A stretch of DNA of 64,000 nucleotides from Alicyclobacillus tolerans. Its GTDB lineage: Bacteria; Bacillota; Bacilli; Alicyclobacillales; Alicyclobacillaceae. The notes beneath the pieces are model-generated. The model ran no database searches. It was given only the letters and a program-made list of their open reading frames with translations, and was not told the origin of the DNA. Shown here one piece after another: positions 43,373 through 51,992 of the stretch. The stretch covers positions 43,183-107,182 of the forward strand of contig NZ_JAJFNK010000018.1 of the NCBI RefSeq assembly GCF_021739485.1, given 5' to 3'. The translations under genes were made by a program, and so were the position numbers. Positions within the stretch are counted from its first letter, which is position 1. The number at the start of each line of letters is the position of its first letter.

Positions 43373-43425
43373 TTTTACACCTCCATTGTGGTGAAACGGT
43401 ACAAGACCTCCCACGAACTACACAC

Positions 43426-43854
43426 TCAGTCTTCGATCACGATGCCCATACTGCGTGCTGTTCCCTCAACCATGCGCATCGCTGCCTCAACGCTCGCAGC
43501 GTTCAGGTCTTGCATTTTGCTCTCCGCGATTTCGCGCACCTTGTCCCGTTTCAGCTTCGCCACTTTCGTTTTGTTGGGCTCAGCGGAACCGGATTCGATG
43601 CCAGCAGCCTTCTTCAGGAGCACTGCCGCCGGGGGAGTTTTCAGGTCAAACGTATAGGAGCGATCTTCGTAAACATACAAGACCACAGGAATAATCATAC
43701 CAACCTGGTCTGCAGTACGGGCATTGAACTCCTTACAAAAGCCCATGATGTTCCCGACTTGGGCTTGGCCAAGAGCAGGTCCTACCGGGGGCGCTGGGGT
43801 GGCCTTACCTGCAGCAATCTGCAGTTTGACGACCTTCACGATTTTCTTCGGCAA
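43426..43854 (-). CDS. rplK: 50S ribosomal protein L11
   Basis: 142 residues at the GTPase-associated centre; needed for RelA-type stringent response. Contains [20 protein letters not shown] with the thiostrepton-site prolines, and [12 protein letters not shown] end. I set the start at TTG 43854, eight bases after GGAGG, giving [12 protein letters not shown] in line with the family; upstream in-frame GTGs are too close to the SD. Confidence 0.95.
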   Translation of the reverse strand: MPKKIVKVVKLQIAAGKATPAPPVGPALGQAQVGNIMGFCKEFNARTADQVGMIIPVVLYVYEDRSYTFDLKTPPAAVLLKKAAGIESGSAEPNKTKVAKLKRDKVREIAESKMQDLNAASVEAAMRMVEGTARSMGIVIED

Positions 43855-43999
43855 CACGTCCACCTCCTTTGCCTCATAGTGTGGTATTCGGGCATAGCCC
43901 TCCCACGATTACAGACAGGCAACACAAAGCCCCGCCTTCACCACAGCCAAGACAACGCATCCGGCCGTAAGGCGGCACAGTCACCAAGGTCCGTAACGC

Positions 44000-44008
44000 A
44001 TTATATCA
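44000..44008 (-). promoter_or_regulatory. Extended -10 promoter of rplK-rplA
   Basis: TGATATAAT on the minus strand (TG-N-TATAAT) in the 215-base gap between nusG and rplK, with only a poor -35. The downstream leader of about 140 bases contains a small hairpin (GCCG/CGGC). It would let rplK-rplA be expressed apart from nusG. Confidence 0.5.
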
Positions 44009-44078
44009 CGGCACGAAACGCGCCGCAGAAACAGGTCAGCAAACAGCACTGGAACCCGAGTTCTGCCAAGAATACATT

Positions 44079-44624
44079 CTACGACAGTTTCTCAACTTGC
44101 TCAAAATCCAATTCCAGGGGTGTGTCACGCCCGAACATGGAGACCAAAACGCGTAGTTTGCGCTGATCCGCGTTGATTTCCTCGATGTTCCCAACCATGT
44201 CCGCCAACGGCCCGTCCGTAATGCGCACAATCTCCCCAAGTTCAAAGTCGACCTTGGTACGGACCGCCTCAACACCCATGTGCCCGAGGATGGCACGGAC
44301 TTCTGTCGGCAACAACGGCACCGGCTTAGAGCCACCGCCCGCGGATCCAACAAAGCCAGTTACACCCGGAGTATTCCGGACGACATACCACGAGTCATCC
44401 GTCATAATCATTTCCACCAAAACGTAACCCGGAAAGACCTTGCGCTGAACGACCCGCTTCTTGCCGTTCTTGACCTCAAGCTCTTCCTCAGTAGGGACAA
44501 GGATTTGAAAGATCTTGTCTCCCATCGCCATTGTCTGGACCCGACTCTCTAGGTTTTGCTTCACTTTGTTTTCATACCCTGAATACGTATGAATCACATA
44601 CCACTGTTTTTCGAGGTTATCCAT
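44079..44624 (-). CDS. nusG: Transcription termination/antitermination factor NusG
   Basis: 181 residues. N-terminal NGN domain (QWYVIHTYSGYENKVKQNL, FPGYVLVEM) that contacts the polymerase clamp and, in Bacilli, promotes pausing; C-terminal KOW domain (ELGEIVRITDGPLADMVGNI). ATG at 44624. The ribosome site before it is weak, unusual for this cluster. Operon rpmG-secE-nusG. Confidence 0.97.
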   Translation of the reverse strand: MDNLEKQWYVIHTYSGYENKVKQNLESRVQTMAMGDKIFQILVPTEEELEVKNGKKRVVQRKVFPGYVLVEMIMTDDSWYVVRNTPGVTGFVGSAGGGSKPVPLLPTEVRAILGHMGVEAVRTKVDFELGEIVRITDGPLADMVGNIEEINADQRKLRVLVSMFGRDTPLELDFEQVEKLS

Positions 44625-44662
44625 GTTGAGGGCGGTATGCCCCGCACCCCCTATACCCAACG

Positions 44663-44890
44663 TTAAACCAAGCCGATCAAAGACATCAGCTTCGCTATGC
44701 CTAAATCAAAACCCCACACTAAAAGTCCCATCACAATGGTAGTGAGGACTGCCGCCGTTGTGTAGTTGATGACCTCTTGCCTTCCAGGCCACCGCACTCG
44801 CTTGATTTCGATGAGCGATTCCCGAAAAAAAGCAACAACGCCAGTCTTGCGCCGTTTCGGTTGCAAGATCTTTTCACTCGGCTTCGCCAT
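44663..44890 (-). CDS. secE: Protein translocase subunit SecE
   Basis: 75 residues: amphipathic helix FFRESLIEIKRVRWPGRQEVINY, then one membrane segment (AAVLTTIVMGLLVWGFDLGI), the minimal Gram-positive SecE. ATG at 44890. Works with SecY encoded in the spc operon. Confidence 0.96.
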   Translation of the reverse strand: MAKPSEKILQPKRRKTGVVAFFRESLIEIKRVRWPGRQEVINYTTAAVLTTIVMGLLVWGFDLGIAKLMSLIGLV

Positions 44891-44923
44891 TTCCAGGACC
44901 TCACTTTCACCGCGCAGCCCCAC

Positions 44924-45073
44924 TTAGCGGGTTTCGCGGTGCACGGTGTGACTATTACAGAATCGACAAAACTTCTTAAACTCAACCCTGTCCGGGTCGT
45001 TTTTCTTGTTTTTCACCGTGGTGTAGTTGCGTTGTTTGCAATCGGTGCAGGCCAACGTAATAATAACGCGCAT
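44924..45073 (-). CDS. rpmG: 50S ribosomal protein L33 (zinc form)
   Basis: 49 residues; [11 protein letters not shown] and [14 protein letters not shown] give the two Cys pairs of the zinc-binding form. ATG at 45073, GGGAGGTG upstream. First gene of rpmG-secE-nusG. The 155-base gap before it holds a hairpin and a candidate promoter. Confidence 0.97.
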   Translation of the reverse strand: MRVIITLACTDCKQRNYTTVKNKKNDPDRVEFKKFCRFCNSHTVHRETR

Positions 45074-45111
45074 CTGAGAGCACCTCCCACTTGCGATATC
45101 GAATTGCCTTT

Positions 45112-45140
45112 CCACAAAGAAAAAGAGACATACGTCTCTT
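45112..45140 (-). terminator. Terminator-like hairpin between sigH and rpmG
   Basis: AAGAGAC, four-base loop, GTCTCTT, then TTTCTTTG on the minus strand. It is the likely sigH terminator; because a possible rpmG promoter lies just upstream, it could also act in that leader. Confidence 0.7.
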
Positions 45141-45160
45141 GTGTGAATCTAGACCTAGAT

Positions 45161-45190
45161 AACCTACCACAGATAAAGACGGGATGTCAA
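45161..45190 (-). promoter_or_regulatory. Candidate promoter of rpmG-secE-nusG
   Basis: TTGACA, 18 bases, TAGGTT on the minus strand. The -35 is perfect, the -10 mediocre. An inverted repeat ATCTAG-N2-CTAGAT (45147-45160) sits directly at the expected start of transcription. The nearby terminator-like hairpin makes the assignment uncertain. Confidence 0.4.
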
Positions 45191-45228
45191 GTTCACCGCC
45201 TTGTCAAAGGCCGTCAAACCCGAAACCG

Positions 45229-45873
45229 TTACACCCAGACGTTCCGGTATACGAGGTACTTCTCCAACTTGCGCTTCACTCTTTGCAAAGCGTTGTCGAT
45301 GGATTTGACATGTCTGTCCAAATCAACCGCGATTTCCTGGTACGAGCGACCGTCAAGGTACAACATCAAAACTTTCCTTTCCAAATCGCTTAATAATTCG
45401 GACATTTTAACCTCAATGTCGTCAAACTCTTCCTGGTTGATGACCAACTCTTCGGGATCGGTGACTCTAGCGCCACAAAGCACGTCGAGCAGCGTACGAT
45501 CCGACTCTTCATCGTAAATTGGCTTGTCCAGCGATATATAAGAATTTAACGGGATGTGTTTCTGCCGTGTAGCCGTCTTAATTGCCGTAATAATTTGGCG
45601 CGTGATACACAACTCCGCAAAGGCCTTAAAAGAGGTCAACTTATCCTCTCGGAAGTCTCGAATGGATTTGTATAAACCAATCATGCCCTCTTGAACAATA
45701 TCTTCTCGGTCTGCCCCAATCAGAAAGTAAGAGCGCGCCTTAGCTCGAACGAAGTTGCGGTATTTGTGGATGAGGTACTCAAGGGCCTCGTCGTCTCCCA
45801 ACCGAACGGCATCCACCAGTTCCTCATCGGTTCGTTCTTCAAGTAACGGAAGGAGATTAGTATCTGTCTGCAT
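45229..45873 (-). CDS. sigH: RNA polymerase sigma-H (stationary phase and early sporulation)
   Basis: 214 residues. Region 2 with EDIVQEGMIGLYKSIRDFRE (core binding and -10 recognition) and region 4 with RSYQEIAVDLDRHVKSIDNALQ-type helix-turn-helix near the C-terminus. Directs early sporulation genes such as spo0A and spo0F in Bacillus. ATG at 45873 after GGGGGG. The gene position between rae1 and rpmG is conserved. An AT-rich promoter lies just upstream. Confidence 0.97.
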   Translation of the reverse strand: MQTDTNLLPLLEERTDEELVDAVRLGDDEALEYLIHKYRNFVRAKARSYFLIGADREDIVQEGMIGLYKSIRDFREDKLTSFKAFAELCITRQIITAIKTATRQKHIPLNSYISLDKPIYDEESDRTLLDVLCGARVTDPEELVINQEEFDDIEVKMSELLSDLERKVLMLYLDGRSYQEIAVDLDRHVKSIDNALQRVKRKLEKYLVYRNVWV

Positions 45874-45906
45874 AGTCTTCCCCCCCGATAAAACCAGGAT
45901 GAACCG

Positions 45907-45936
45907 ATTATACATTATGTAATCTATTAGAATCAA
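45907..45936 (-). promoter_or_regulatory. Sigma-A promoter of sigH
   Basis: TTGATT, 18 bases, TATAAT on the minus strand, in an AT-rich 72-base gap. In B. subtilis the equivalent promoter is repressed by AbrB, which favours such DNA; that part is inference. Confidence 0.6.
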
Positions 45937-45945
45937 TCCTAGGTT

Positions 45946-46506
45946 TCATCGACGGCGCCACTTTTCGAGGATATCCGCCACATCTCGACGCAAATGCTCA
46001 CTGAGGGTGTTGCGTTTTCCGCCATGAGTTCCATGCACTTTCCCTTTGATGCGGGATTTGGCTTGTAAAAGGCGCGAAACCAGTTCCCCAGAAGTAATCC
46101 GCAGGGCTCCTCCGCCAAACGCAACCTGCTGTTCGGCGATATCGGATGTAGCCACGGTAATTTCCCGATAGACGTCTCTCAACTCATACACCAACCGCTC
46201 AATCCGTTCGTCTGCGGTCTCGTTTTTATAGGTGTAAATGATGCGGACACCGCCCCGAAGCGTCTCGCTCCCAGCGTCGTCGGTGCGGTGCGCATCAAAC
46301 ACTAAAATCACGTGTTCCCCTGTAAATGCGGAGTATTCCATGAGCAAATCGAGCAGTTCGTCGCGAGCCGCGTCCAAATTGTGGACCTCACTGAGCGCCG
46401 ACTGTTTCACGCGCGCCACAATGTTATAGCCATCGACAATGAGACACTTCGAAAATCGGCCGGCGTTGGCTGGCTTGTCGCTAACTCCTCTGGCGGACCG
46501 CTTCAT
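45946..46506 (-). CDS. rae1: Ribosome-associated mRNA endonuclease Rae1 (NYN/PIN-like)
   Basis: 186 residues of the YacP/NYN family. Acidic active-site residues lie in LIVDGYNIV, VFDAHRT and TSDIAEQQ. In B. subtilis Rae1 cleaves mRNA in the ribosomal A site. The ATG at 46506 lies 26 bases inside the end of rlmB. Confidence 0.92.
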   Translation of the reverse strand: MKRSARGVSDKPANAGRFSKCLIVDGYNIVARVKQSALSEVHNLDAARDELLDLLMEYSAFTGEHVILVFDAHRTDDAGSETLRGGVRIIYTYKNETADERIERLVYELRDVYREITVATSDIAEQQVAFGGGALRITSGELVSRLLQAKSRIKGKVHGTHGGKRNTLSEHLRRDVADILEKWRRR

Positions 46507-47668
46507 AAAGCAGGACCCCTGCAGCGACGGATGCGTTGAGGCTTTGGAGTTGCCCCAACATCGGAATTCGAACCAGGTAATCGCAGTTTTCCTTAACCAA
46601 CCTGCTCAATCCTTGCCCCTCCGAGCCAATGACCACAGCCGTCGGTCCCTTGTAGTCCACCTGGGTGTATACTTGTGTTCCCTCGACATCCGTACCCGCA
46701 ATCCAATACCCTGCCTGTTTGAGTTGTTCCATCGCTTGAATCAAATTGGAAACCCGTGCAACAGGAACGTATTCCAATGCACCCGCAGCCGTTTTGGCTA
46801 CGACGTCGGTCAGTTGTACCGCCCGCCGTTTGGGGATAACGACGCCTTGAGCTCCAGCGGCTTCAGCCGTCCGCAGAACGGCGCCGAGGTTGTTCGGGTC
46901 GGTAACCCCATCGAGCAGAACCACCAAGGGCGGCTGACCGGTTGAACGGGCCATAATCTCTTCCAAGCCAACATACTCGTGCGCAGCCACATAGGCAACG
47001 ACTCCCTGGTGTCCTTGGGACAACATGTTTAAGTGGCTGCGAGGCACGGTTTGAATGACAATCCCCAAAGCCTTGGCTTTGCCGAGGATCTCGGTTAAGC
47101 TACCGCCCTCAGCCGATTCGGCAACCAATAACTTGTTGAGCGGGCGTTCCGCTTTGAGAGCCTCCAACACCGGATGACGCCCCACAATGATTTCTGAAAC
47201 GGTTTGTTCATCCACAGACCTCGCTGGTGCAACGTCAGCCTCGTACCGCCGCGGTTCGCGTTGGCTGAGCTCGCCTGGCCGCTGGCGTTGGCTGGATTCG
47301 CCCGGCTGCTGGCGCCTGGACTGCCCTGGCCGTTGGCGCTGACTGGGGGCCCAATCATTGCCTGAGTTCCGCCTGGTTCCACCGCGAAACGAATCGCGGC
47401 TTGCTGCCGTACGGCCGCCGCGGTATCCAGGTCCTGAACCCGGACCCCGTCGTTCTTCACCAGGGCGTCCAGCACTAAAGCTGCGCCTGTCGTCCCGGTT
47501 CCGATCCGGGCCACGGCCTTCACCGGAATCGCGCCGTCCTCCGTCGTCTTGCCCCCGGGTAAAACTGCGACCCGGCCGCCCGGCATCGCTTCGGCCAAAA
47601 TTGCCTCCCCGCCTCGCCTCACCTGTGCGATTTGGACCCCTCGTATTTCTTCCGTTCGTTGGTTTCAT
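46481..47668 (-). CDS. rlmB: 23S rRNA (guanosine-2'-O-)-methyltransferase RlmB with long disordered N-terminus
   Basis: 395 residues. The C-terminal 245 form a SpoU/TrmH (SPOUT) methyltransferase: substrate-binding domain from about residue 155 (VSEIIVGRHPVLEALK), then motif 1 DGVTDPNNLGAVLRTAEAAG, motif 2 VIGSEGQGLS and motif 3 IPMLGQLQSLNASVAAG. The first 150 residues are low-complexity: Arg/Gly/Asp-rich, followed by repeats of the form SQRQRPGE/QSRRQQPGE. Related proteins are about 250 residues without this extension. The ATG overlaps the mrnC stop (ATGA). Confidence 0.93.
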   Translation of the reverse strand: MKPTNGRNTRGPNRTGEARRGGNFGRSDAGRPGRSFTRGQDDGGRRDSGEGRGPDRNRDDRRSFSAGRPGEERRGPGSGPGYRGGRTAASRDSFRGGTRRNSGNDWAPSQRQRPGQSRRQQPGESSQRQRPGELSQREPRRYEADVAPARSVDEQTVSEIIVGRHPVLEALKAERPLNKLLVAESAEGGSLTEILGKAKALGIVIQTVPRSHLNMLSQGHQGVVAYVAAHEYVGLEEIMARSTGQPPLVVLLDGVTDPNNLGAVLRTAEAAGAQGVVIPKRRAVQLTDVVAKTAAGALEYVPVARVSNLIQAMEQLKQAGYWIAGTDVEGTQVYTQVDYKGPTAVVIGSEGQGLSRLVKENCDYLVRIPMLGQLQSLNASVAAGVLLYEAVRQRS

Positions 47669-48078
47669 CCCTTTGCTTCATCCTTCCGCTCATCAATTAA
47701 AGCCAGCGCTTTTTCGCACAATTCGTCCAGCCGTTGGTTCTGTCCGCTCCCGTACAGGTAACCTATCAGTGTCTCAAACCCGGTGCTGTGCCGGTACTCC
47801 AAAATCTCAGCATTTTTGCGCGCGTGACCCGATTTGGCATTCCGCCCTCTTTTCAGCATGTCCTGCTCAGCAGGAGTCAAGTCTGCAAACAGCCACTGTG
47901 CCAGTTGAGCCTGCGACTTCGCCCGCACGTATAGCGTTGCAGCGCTGTGAAGTTCTCCCGGTTTTCGTATCCCCCGCTGCATCACGTGGTTGCGGGCGTA
48001 CACTTCCCACACCGCGTCTCCGATAAAGGCGAGTGCCAGGGGAGACAGTTGTTTAACCGGCCACTGCGGAGTCATCAT
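47665..48078 (-). CDS. mrnC: Mini-ribonuclease III (MrnC)
   Basis: 137 residues; RNase III catalytic domain without the dsRNA-binding domain, matures 23S rRNA in Bacilli. LALAFIGDAVWEVYARNHV holds the catalytic Asp, and VRAKSQAQLAQWL is typical. ATG at 48078 overlaps the cysS stop (ATGA) with GGTGG eight bases upstream; a GTG four codons earlier is less likely. Confidence 0.94.
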   Translation of the reverse strand: MMTPQWPVKQLSPLALAFIGDAVWEVYARNHVMQRGIRKPGELHSAATLYVRAKSQAQLAQWLFADLTPAEQDMLKRGRNAKSGHARKNAEILEYRHSTGFETLIGYLYGSGQNQRLDELCEKALALIDERKDEAKG

Positions 48079-49508
48079 GCTTTGTGCCACCGCGTGCCCT
48101 GAGCTGTGTCTTCCAGAACGATGCCATGCGAGACCAGTTCGTCCCGGATCGCGTCCGCCTCGGCGAAATCACGCCGCCGGCGGGCCTGGTTGCGCGCCTC
48201 AATCCGCTCGAGAATATCCGCTTCCACCAGCTCCTGCGATTCTTCCTCAGGCTCGAGCCCAAGGACTGAAAGCAGTTCTTCCAGCAAATCCAACCACAGC
48301 CCTGCGCCAGTTGCGGTCACTCGGTCCCCCGTGAGATAGGTGTTTGCGAGCCGGACACCGTCGAAGATGGCTGCGATACCGTCAGCCGTGTTAAAGTCGT
48401 CGTCCATGGCTCGTTTAAAGGCCTGTCTGGACTGCTCGACCTGCTCTCGGACCGCGTCGTCCCCACCCTCGTTTCCCTTGCTCAAGGCAGTGAACTCCTG
48501 CGCGCTGCGCAGTGCACTTTCGCGGTGCGACAGGTTTCGCAGAGCCCGGTCGATGCGCTCTAACGCCTGCTCAGACTGGTCCATTGCCTCCTCGGTGTAG
48601 TTGAGTGGATGCCTGTAATGGGCACCGAGTAAGAAGAACCGAACGGTTCGAGCCGAACGCCGTTGCAATAAGTCTCGCGTCATAATGAAGTTACCCAGGG
48701 ATTTGGACATTTTCTCTCCGTTGATGTTCAAGGTCCCGTTATGCAGCCAGTAGTGCGCAAATTGATGCCCTGTCCTTGCTTCCGTCTGGGCGATCTCGTT
48801 CTCGTGATGAGGAAAAATCAAATCCCGCCCACCGGCGTGGATGTCAATTTGCTCCCCCAAGTACTTGTCGTTCATCACGGAGCACTCGATGTGCCAGCCC
48901 GGACGCCCGGGTCCCCAAGGACTGTCCCAGTACTCCTCGTTTGGCTTTGCTGCCTTCCACAGAGCAAAGTCCGTTGGGTCGTCCTTTTCCTCGTGGACCT
49001 CGATACGAAACCCTGCCCGCATTTCGTCCAAAGACTGATGAGACAGCTTCCCGTAATCGGCAAAGGTGGACGTATCAAAATACACGTTCCCATTGGCAAC
49101 ATACGCGTGCTTTTTCTCGATCAAATCTGCGATAAACGAGATGATGTCATCGATGCACTCCGTCACTCTGGGATGCACGGTGGCCCTGCGGATTCCCAAC
49201 TTGTCCGCGTCTTCGAAGTAGCCATCGATGTAGTAGTCGGCCACTTCCCGGACATCCTGACCGGTCTCCTGAGCGCGTTGGATGATGCGGTCGTCTACAT
49301 CCGTAAAGTTTTGAACGAACCGGACTTCGTAACCTCTGTATTCCAAGTATCTGCGGACAGTGTCAAAGACCACAAACATCCTCGCATTGCCCAAGTGAAA
49401 GTAGTTGTACACGGTAGGACCGCACGCGTAAAACCGCACTTTTCCAGGTTCAATGGTCCGCAGTTCTTCCTTGGTCCCTGACAAACTGTTGTAGAGGTAA
49501 ATACTCAT
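48075..49508 (-). CDS. cysS: Cysteinyl-tRNA synthetase
   Basis: 477 residues, class I. ACGPTVYNYFHLGNAR contains the HIGH-like motif and a zinc Cys; ECSVMNDKYLG and HHENE complete the zinc site; GEKMSKSLGN is the KMSKS loop. ATG at 49508 gives MSIYLYNSLSGTKEELR; open reading frame upstream of it is leader. A T-box precedes it. In B. subtilis cysE lies between gltX and cysS; it is absent here. Confidence 0.97.
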   Translation of the reverse strand: MSIYLYNSLSGTKEELRTIEPGKVRFYACGPTVYNYFHLGNARMFVVFDTVRRYLEYRGYEVRFVQNFTDVDDRIIQRAQETGQDVREVADYYIDGYFEDADKLGIRRATVHPRVTECIDDIISFIADLIEKKHAYVANGNVYFDTSTFADYGKLSHQSLDEMRAGFRIEVHEEKDDPTDFALWKAAKPNEEYWDSPWGPGRPGWHIECSVMNDKYLGEQIDIHAGGRDLIFPHHENEIAQTEARTGHQFAHYWLHNGTLNINGEKMSKSLGNFIMTRDLLQRRSARTVRFFLLGAHYRHPLNYTEEAMDQSEQALERIDRALRNLSHRESALRSAQEFTALSKGNEGGDDAVREQVEQSRQAFKRAMDDDFNTADGIAAIFDGVRLANTYLTGDRVTATGAGLWLDLLEELLSVLGLEPEEESQELVEADILERIEARNQARRRRDFAEADAIRDELVSHGIVLEDTAQGTRWHKA

Positions 49509-49606
49509 CCTGCAAATGTCATCTCCTTTTCCAAAAGATGCCCAGACATGTAAAAAAGACGGATCGCACAAAACGAAACACGCACAAGCACAAAAACGTA
49601 CAAAAC

Positions 49607-49888
49607 AAAAAAACCGCCTCTTCTCAGAGACGGTATCTACCGCGGTTCCACTCCGGTTGGCGCACGGATGCGCCCGCTTAACCCGGCCTGTAACGGGACC
49701 TCCCCGTTGGAGTTTACTTAGCGCATGAGAGCGTTGCGTACAGTCTGGCTGTGAGCGCATTGCGTACATGGCTGTTCCTTCCAAAGCGGACAGACGCACT
49801 TCCATTCACTGGGCTGCATCTGCTCACACCTCGGCTCGCAAGCCGGACAGTTGCTCTCTGAAAACCCACTTCGAATGTACTCTTTCTG
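49607..49888 (-). promoter_or_regulatory. T-box riboswitch controlling cysS
   Basis: On the minus strand: a stem I region beginning near AGAAAGAGTACATTCG (with the AGTA element), a conserved T-box core AGTGGAACCGCGGTA (49652-49638), then a terminator (ACCGTCTCT with AGAGGCGGT, followed by TTTTTTT, 49634-49607). Uncharged tRNA should bind the core, form the antiterminator and switch cysS on. A TGC in the sequence GAAGTGCGTCTG (near 49800) is a possible Cys specifier codon. Within the leader the segment TGTACGCAA is repeated in two similar arms (49735-49770). Confidence 0.85.
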
Positions 49889-49928
49889 CCCATTGCAAAT
49901 TCAGTTTGGAATTCTAAGTATGCTTTAT

Positions 49929-49956
49929 TTTGTACACGTTGCTGCCGCTTTGTCAA
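49929..49956 (-). promoter_or_regulatory. Candidate promoter of the cysS T-box transcript
   Basis: TTGACA, 16 bases, TACAAA on the minus strand, about 45 bases upstream of the T-box start and just after the gltX stop. Confidence 0.5.
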
Positions 49957-50042
49957 ACGGGTTTCAGCACAGTCACACAACTCATCGGTGCAAGGACTGA
50001 CTGTGCTGGGACTGGCTGCGGCCATTGGGAGACAAGCTGGCA

Positions 50043-51497
50043 TCAATGGGACAAAACCGTCAGGGCCTTATCAAGACGGGCTAGCACCCATTCCTTTTGC
50101 AGCAAAAAAACTGTCTGCTGCAAATCCGGACCGTGGACTTCTCCCGTCAATGCGGCCCGCACGGGCATAAACAGCTTACGCCCTTTCACATTCAGTTCAG
50201 CACCCACTTGTTTAAACCAGCCTTTACTAGCTTCTGCGCTCCACGAATCCGCGTCTTTGGCCAGTTCCTGGTATCGCGCAACAACGGCTAAAGCGCCGTC
50301 TTCCTTGAGGACCTCAAGCGCTTCTTGGCTCAACTCGGTCTCGGCGCGAAAGAAATCCTGAGCCAACGCGGGAAACTCTGCAACACACGACATTTTTTCA
50401 TGAAGCAGTGCGACAACGCCTTCCAGCCACTGTCTGCCCCGCCCTTGCGGGAGCCGCATTCCTCGCTTATCGAGATACTGCTGCACCATGTCGGTCAGCT
50501 CTTCGTTGGGCAGTTGTTTCATGTACTGCCCTGCCATCCAGTGAAGTTTGTCCACGTCGAATACGGCGCCGCTGCGGTTGACGCGATCGAGGTCGAACTT
50601 CTCTACGATCTCCGCGAACGCCATGATTTCCTCTTCGCCTCCCGGCGACCAGCCCAGTAAAGCCAAAAAGTTGACGATGGCTTCAGGCAGATACCCTTCT
50701 TCGCGATAGATGTGTACAGGTTTCACGTTCGGATCGCGTTTGCTCAATTTTTTGCGGGTTTGGTCGAGCACTTGCGGCAAATGGGCGAAAGTCGCCGGTT
50801 CAAACCCAAGCGCTTGATACACAAGCAGTTGTTTCGGCGTATTGGACAAGTGTTCCTCTCCGCGAATGACATGAGTGATGTTCATCAGAGCATCGTCTAT
50901 GACTACCTGGAAGTTGTACGTCGGAATGCCGTTCGACTTCACGATGACAAAGTCTCCGATATCGTCAGTTTGGAAACGCATGTCTCCTCGAATAAGGTCG
51001 GTAAACGCCAACTCAGCACCCATTGGGACCGCAAACCGCCAGTTTGGGACTCTTCCTTCCGCTAGCTTTTGCTGCCGCTGTTCATCGCTCAGGTGCCGAC
51101 AACGCCCGCTGTATCCGGAAATTCTCCCTTGTGCCGCAGCTGCCTCGCGCTCCGCCTCGAGTTCTTCAGGGGAGCAAAAGCACGGGTACGCTGCGTTTGC
51201 ATCCACCAACTTCTGCAGATAACTCCGGTAGATGTCCAGTCGCTCCGTGCACCGGTATGGACCATATGGACCTCCCACGTCCGGCCCTTCGTCCCAATCG
51301 ACCCCGAGCCAGCGAAACCCTTTGAGCATCTCCTCCTCCGCACCTGGGACGTTGCGGTCCAAGTCTGTATCTTCAAAACGCAAGATAAATTGCCCATTGT
51401 AATGGCGGGCGTAAAAATAGTTGAATAAGGCCGTGCGGACACCACCGATGTGGAGATGCCCAGTTGGGCTCGGTGCATACCTCACGCGAACCGTCAT
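50043..51497 (-). CDS. gltX: Glutamyl-tRNA synthetase
   Basis: 484 residues, class I. RYAPSPTGHLHIGGVRTALF (HIGH motif) near the N-terminus, FEDTD, and KLSKRDPN as the KMSKS-type loop. C-terminal helical anticodon domain. In organisms without GlnRS it also charges tRNA-Gln before amidation; no glnS is seen here. Start ATG at 51497 overlaps the ispF stop (ATGA). Confidence 0.97.
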   Translation of the reverse strand: MTVRVRYAPSPTGHLHIGGVRTALFNYFYARHYNGQFILRFEDTDLDRNVPGAEEEMLKGFRWLGVDWDEGPDVGGPYGPYRCTERLDIYRSYLQKLVDANAAYPCFCSPEELEAEREAAAAQGRISGYSGRCRHLSDEQRQQKLAEGRVPNWRFAVPMGAELAFTDLIRGDMRFQTDDIGDFVIVKSNGIPTYNFQVVIDDALMNITHVIRGEEHLSNTPKQLLVYQALGFEPATFAHLPQVLDQTRKKLSKRDPNVKPVHIYREEGYLPEAIVNFLALLGWSPGGEEEIMAFAEIVEKFDLDRVNRSGAVFDVDKLHWMAGQYMKQLPNEELTDMVQQYLDKRGMRLPQGRGRQWLEGVVALLHEKMSCVAEFPALAQDFFRAETELSQEALEVLKEDGALAVVARYQELAKDADSWSAEASKGWFKQVGAELNVKGRKLFMPVRAALTGEVHGPDLQQTVFLLQKEWVLARLDKALTVLSH

Positions 51498-51988
51498 ATC
51501 ACATCAGTCTCCCTTGTTTGCGGCAAAAGCAACACGACAGCCTCTGCAGCTATGCCCTCTTTGCGCCCGATCGGACCCAGCTTTTCCATGGTTGTCGCCT
51601 TTACACTAATTTGTTCGGGTGAGCACTCGAACAATTGAGCCATCGTCTGGCGCATTTGCTGAGTATACGGTCCGATCTTCGGCGCTTCGGCAAGAACCAT
51701 CACGTCCATGTTAGCAATCCTGTAGCCTCGTTCGCAAATCATTGCCCACACGCGACGCGCGAGGTCGCGGCTGTCCGCGCCAGCATAGGCCGCATCCGTA
51801 TTGGGAAAGTGCTGCCCGATGTCCCCGAGTGCAAGGGCTCCCAAGAGCGCATCCATGACGGCGTGCAACACGACATCCGCGTCCGAATGGCCTTCCAACC
51901 CAAACTCAGAGGGGACTTGTACCCCTCCCAAAAACAGCTTTCGTTCCGAAGTCACGCGGTGAATGTCAAAACCGAGTCCAATTCGCAA
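51494..51988 (-). CDS. ispF: 2-C-methyl-D-erythritol 2,4-cyclodiphosphate synthase
   Basis: 164 residues; fifth step of the MEP isoprenoid pathway. Metal ligands in GFDIHRV (Asp, His) and GHSDADVVLHAVMDALLGA. C-terminal KATTMEKLGPIGRKEGIAA. The start is TTG at 51988, preceded by GGGGGG; there is no ATG at the conserved N-terminus (RIGLGFDIH). Five bases after ispD. Confidence 0.95.
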   Translation of the reverse strand: MRIGLGFDIHRVTSERKLFLGGVQVPSEFGLEGHSDADVVLHAVMDALLGALALGDIGQHFPNTDAAYAGADSRDLARRVWAMICERGYRIANMDVMVLAEAPKIGPYTQQMRQTMAQLFECSPEQISVKATTMEKLGPIGRKEGIAAEAVVLLLPQTRETDVI

Positions 51989-51992
51989 CTGT

